From Nostoc calcicola FACHB-3891 (GTDB lineage Bacteria; Cyanobacteriota; Cyanobacteriia; Cyanobacteriales; Nostocaceae): DNA of 64,000 nt. The notes under the pieces are model-generated. The model did not search any database. It saw nothing but the letters and a program-made list of their open reading frames with translations, and was not told where the DNA came from. The position numbers were made by a program, and so were the translations under genes. This document shows, in pieces, positions 63,898-64,000 of this stretch (the first letter of the stretch is position 1; the number at the start of each line of letters is the position of its first letter). The stretch lies in the NCBI RefSeq assembly GCF_014697355.1, contig NZ_JACJRQ010000015.1:124001-188000 (forward strand). The letters run 5' to 3'.

Positions 63898-64000
63898 TTA
63901 TTCACTATCATCATTATCATCACTATCACTATTTGATTTGATAAAGCCACAAAGTGTACCTGTTCCAGTTATAACTTTGCCAGCCCCTTTTGTAATGTCT
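63898..64000 (-). CDS. C-terminus of an unidentified protein, 5' part outside window
   Basis: The minus-strand frame is open from the window edge to TAA 63898. The 33 visible residues read ITKGAGKVITGTGTLCGFIK and end in an acidic Ser/Asp tail (SNSDSDDNDDSE). The Gly/Ala/Thr-rich part could be a membrane-interacting helix. It is on the same strand as the GTPase and may be functionally linked. No family can be assigned from so short a piece. Confidence 0.5.
   Translation of the reverse strand, partial: DITKGAGKVITGTGTLCGFIKSNSDSDDNDDSE

Overview
The window looks like the chromosome of a filamentous, Nostoc-like cyanobacterium. The HIP1 octamer GCGATCGC is scattered throughout. Heptameric short tandem repeats (STRRs) and small palindromic or MITE-like repeats fill most gaps. 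Several genes belong to cyanobacterial families (DUF2949, DUF4168, DUF1517, DUF1822, arogenate-type TyrA). All assignments come from reading the sequence; no database search was run.

Layout. 1-4.3 kb: a 3'-truncated M23 peptidase, a small membrane protein, a secreted protein and an LpxB-like glycosyltransferase carrying an in-frame repeat insertion. 4.6-12.4 kb: a peptide exporter of the NHLM type (HlyD-like protein plus one 1822-residue protein that fuses the C39-peptidase ABC subunit to the second ABC subunit), separated by nested MITEs and a 21-bp tandem repeat. 12.5-13.8 kb: tRNA-Arg(CCG) and an EnvC-like peptidase. 14.2-20.6 kb: two paralogous RTX-type calcium-binding proteins with duplicated leaders and terminators. 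20.7-31.5 kb: a JAMM peptidase plus CBS-HEPN pair, an RHH-TOBE protein, DUF2949, FtsH, an MFS transporter, MoeB-rhodanese, a Cys-X5-Arg phosphatase, DUF4168 and DNA polymerase III delta.

31.8-45.5 kb: a 2H phosphoesterase-like protein, a FIST-histidine kinase pair, a cyclase-family hydrolase, and a three-gene block (aldehyde dehydrogenase, class III aminotransferase, DUF1338/HglS) that reads as lysine or 2-aminoadipate catabolism. Then a lipoprotein, DUF1517, a pentapeptide-repeat protein divergent from tyrA, and a disordered protein. 46.1-48.0 kb: a two-component system whose regulator start codon lies in a heptamer repeat. 48.4-56.6 kb: two very large DUF4347 surface proteins. 57.3-62.2 kb: a sigma factor, a DUF1822 protein and a CHAT-CHASE2 membrane protein in one probable operon. 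62.6-64 kb: a GTPase with a small overlapping partner, and the tail of one more gene.

Best candidates for undescribed biology: the sigma/DUF1822/CHAT-CHASE2 locus; the DUF4347 pair, whose conserved His and Cys resemble the dyad of the neighbouring CHAT domain; the fused NHLM exporter with no precursor peptide in view; the CBS-HEPN/JAMM pair; the HglS catabolic block; and the many places where repeats have become part of coding sequence (start codon, stop codon, linkers).
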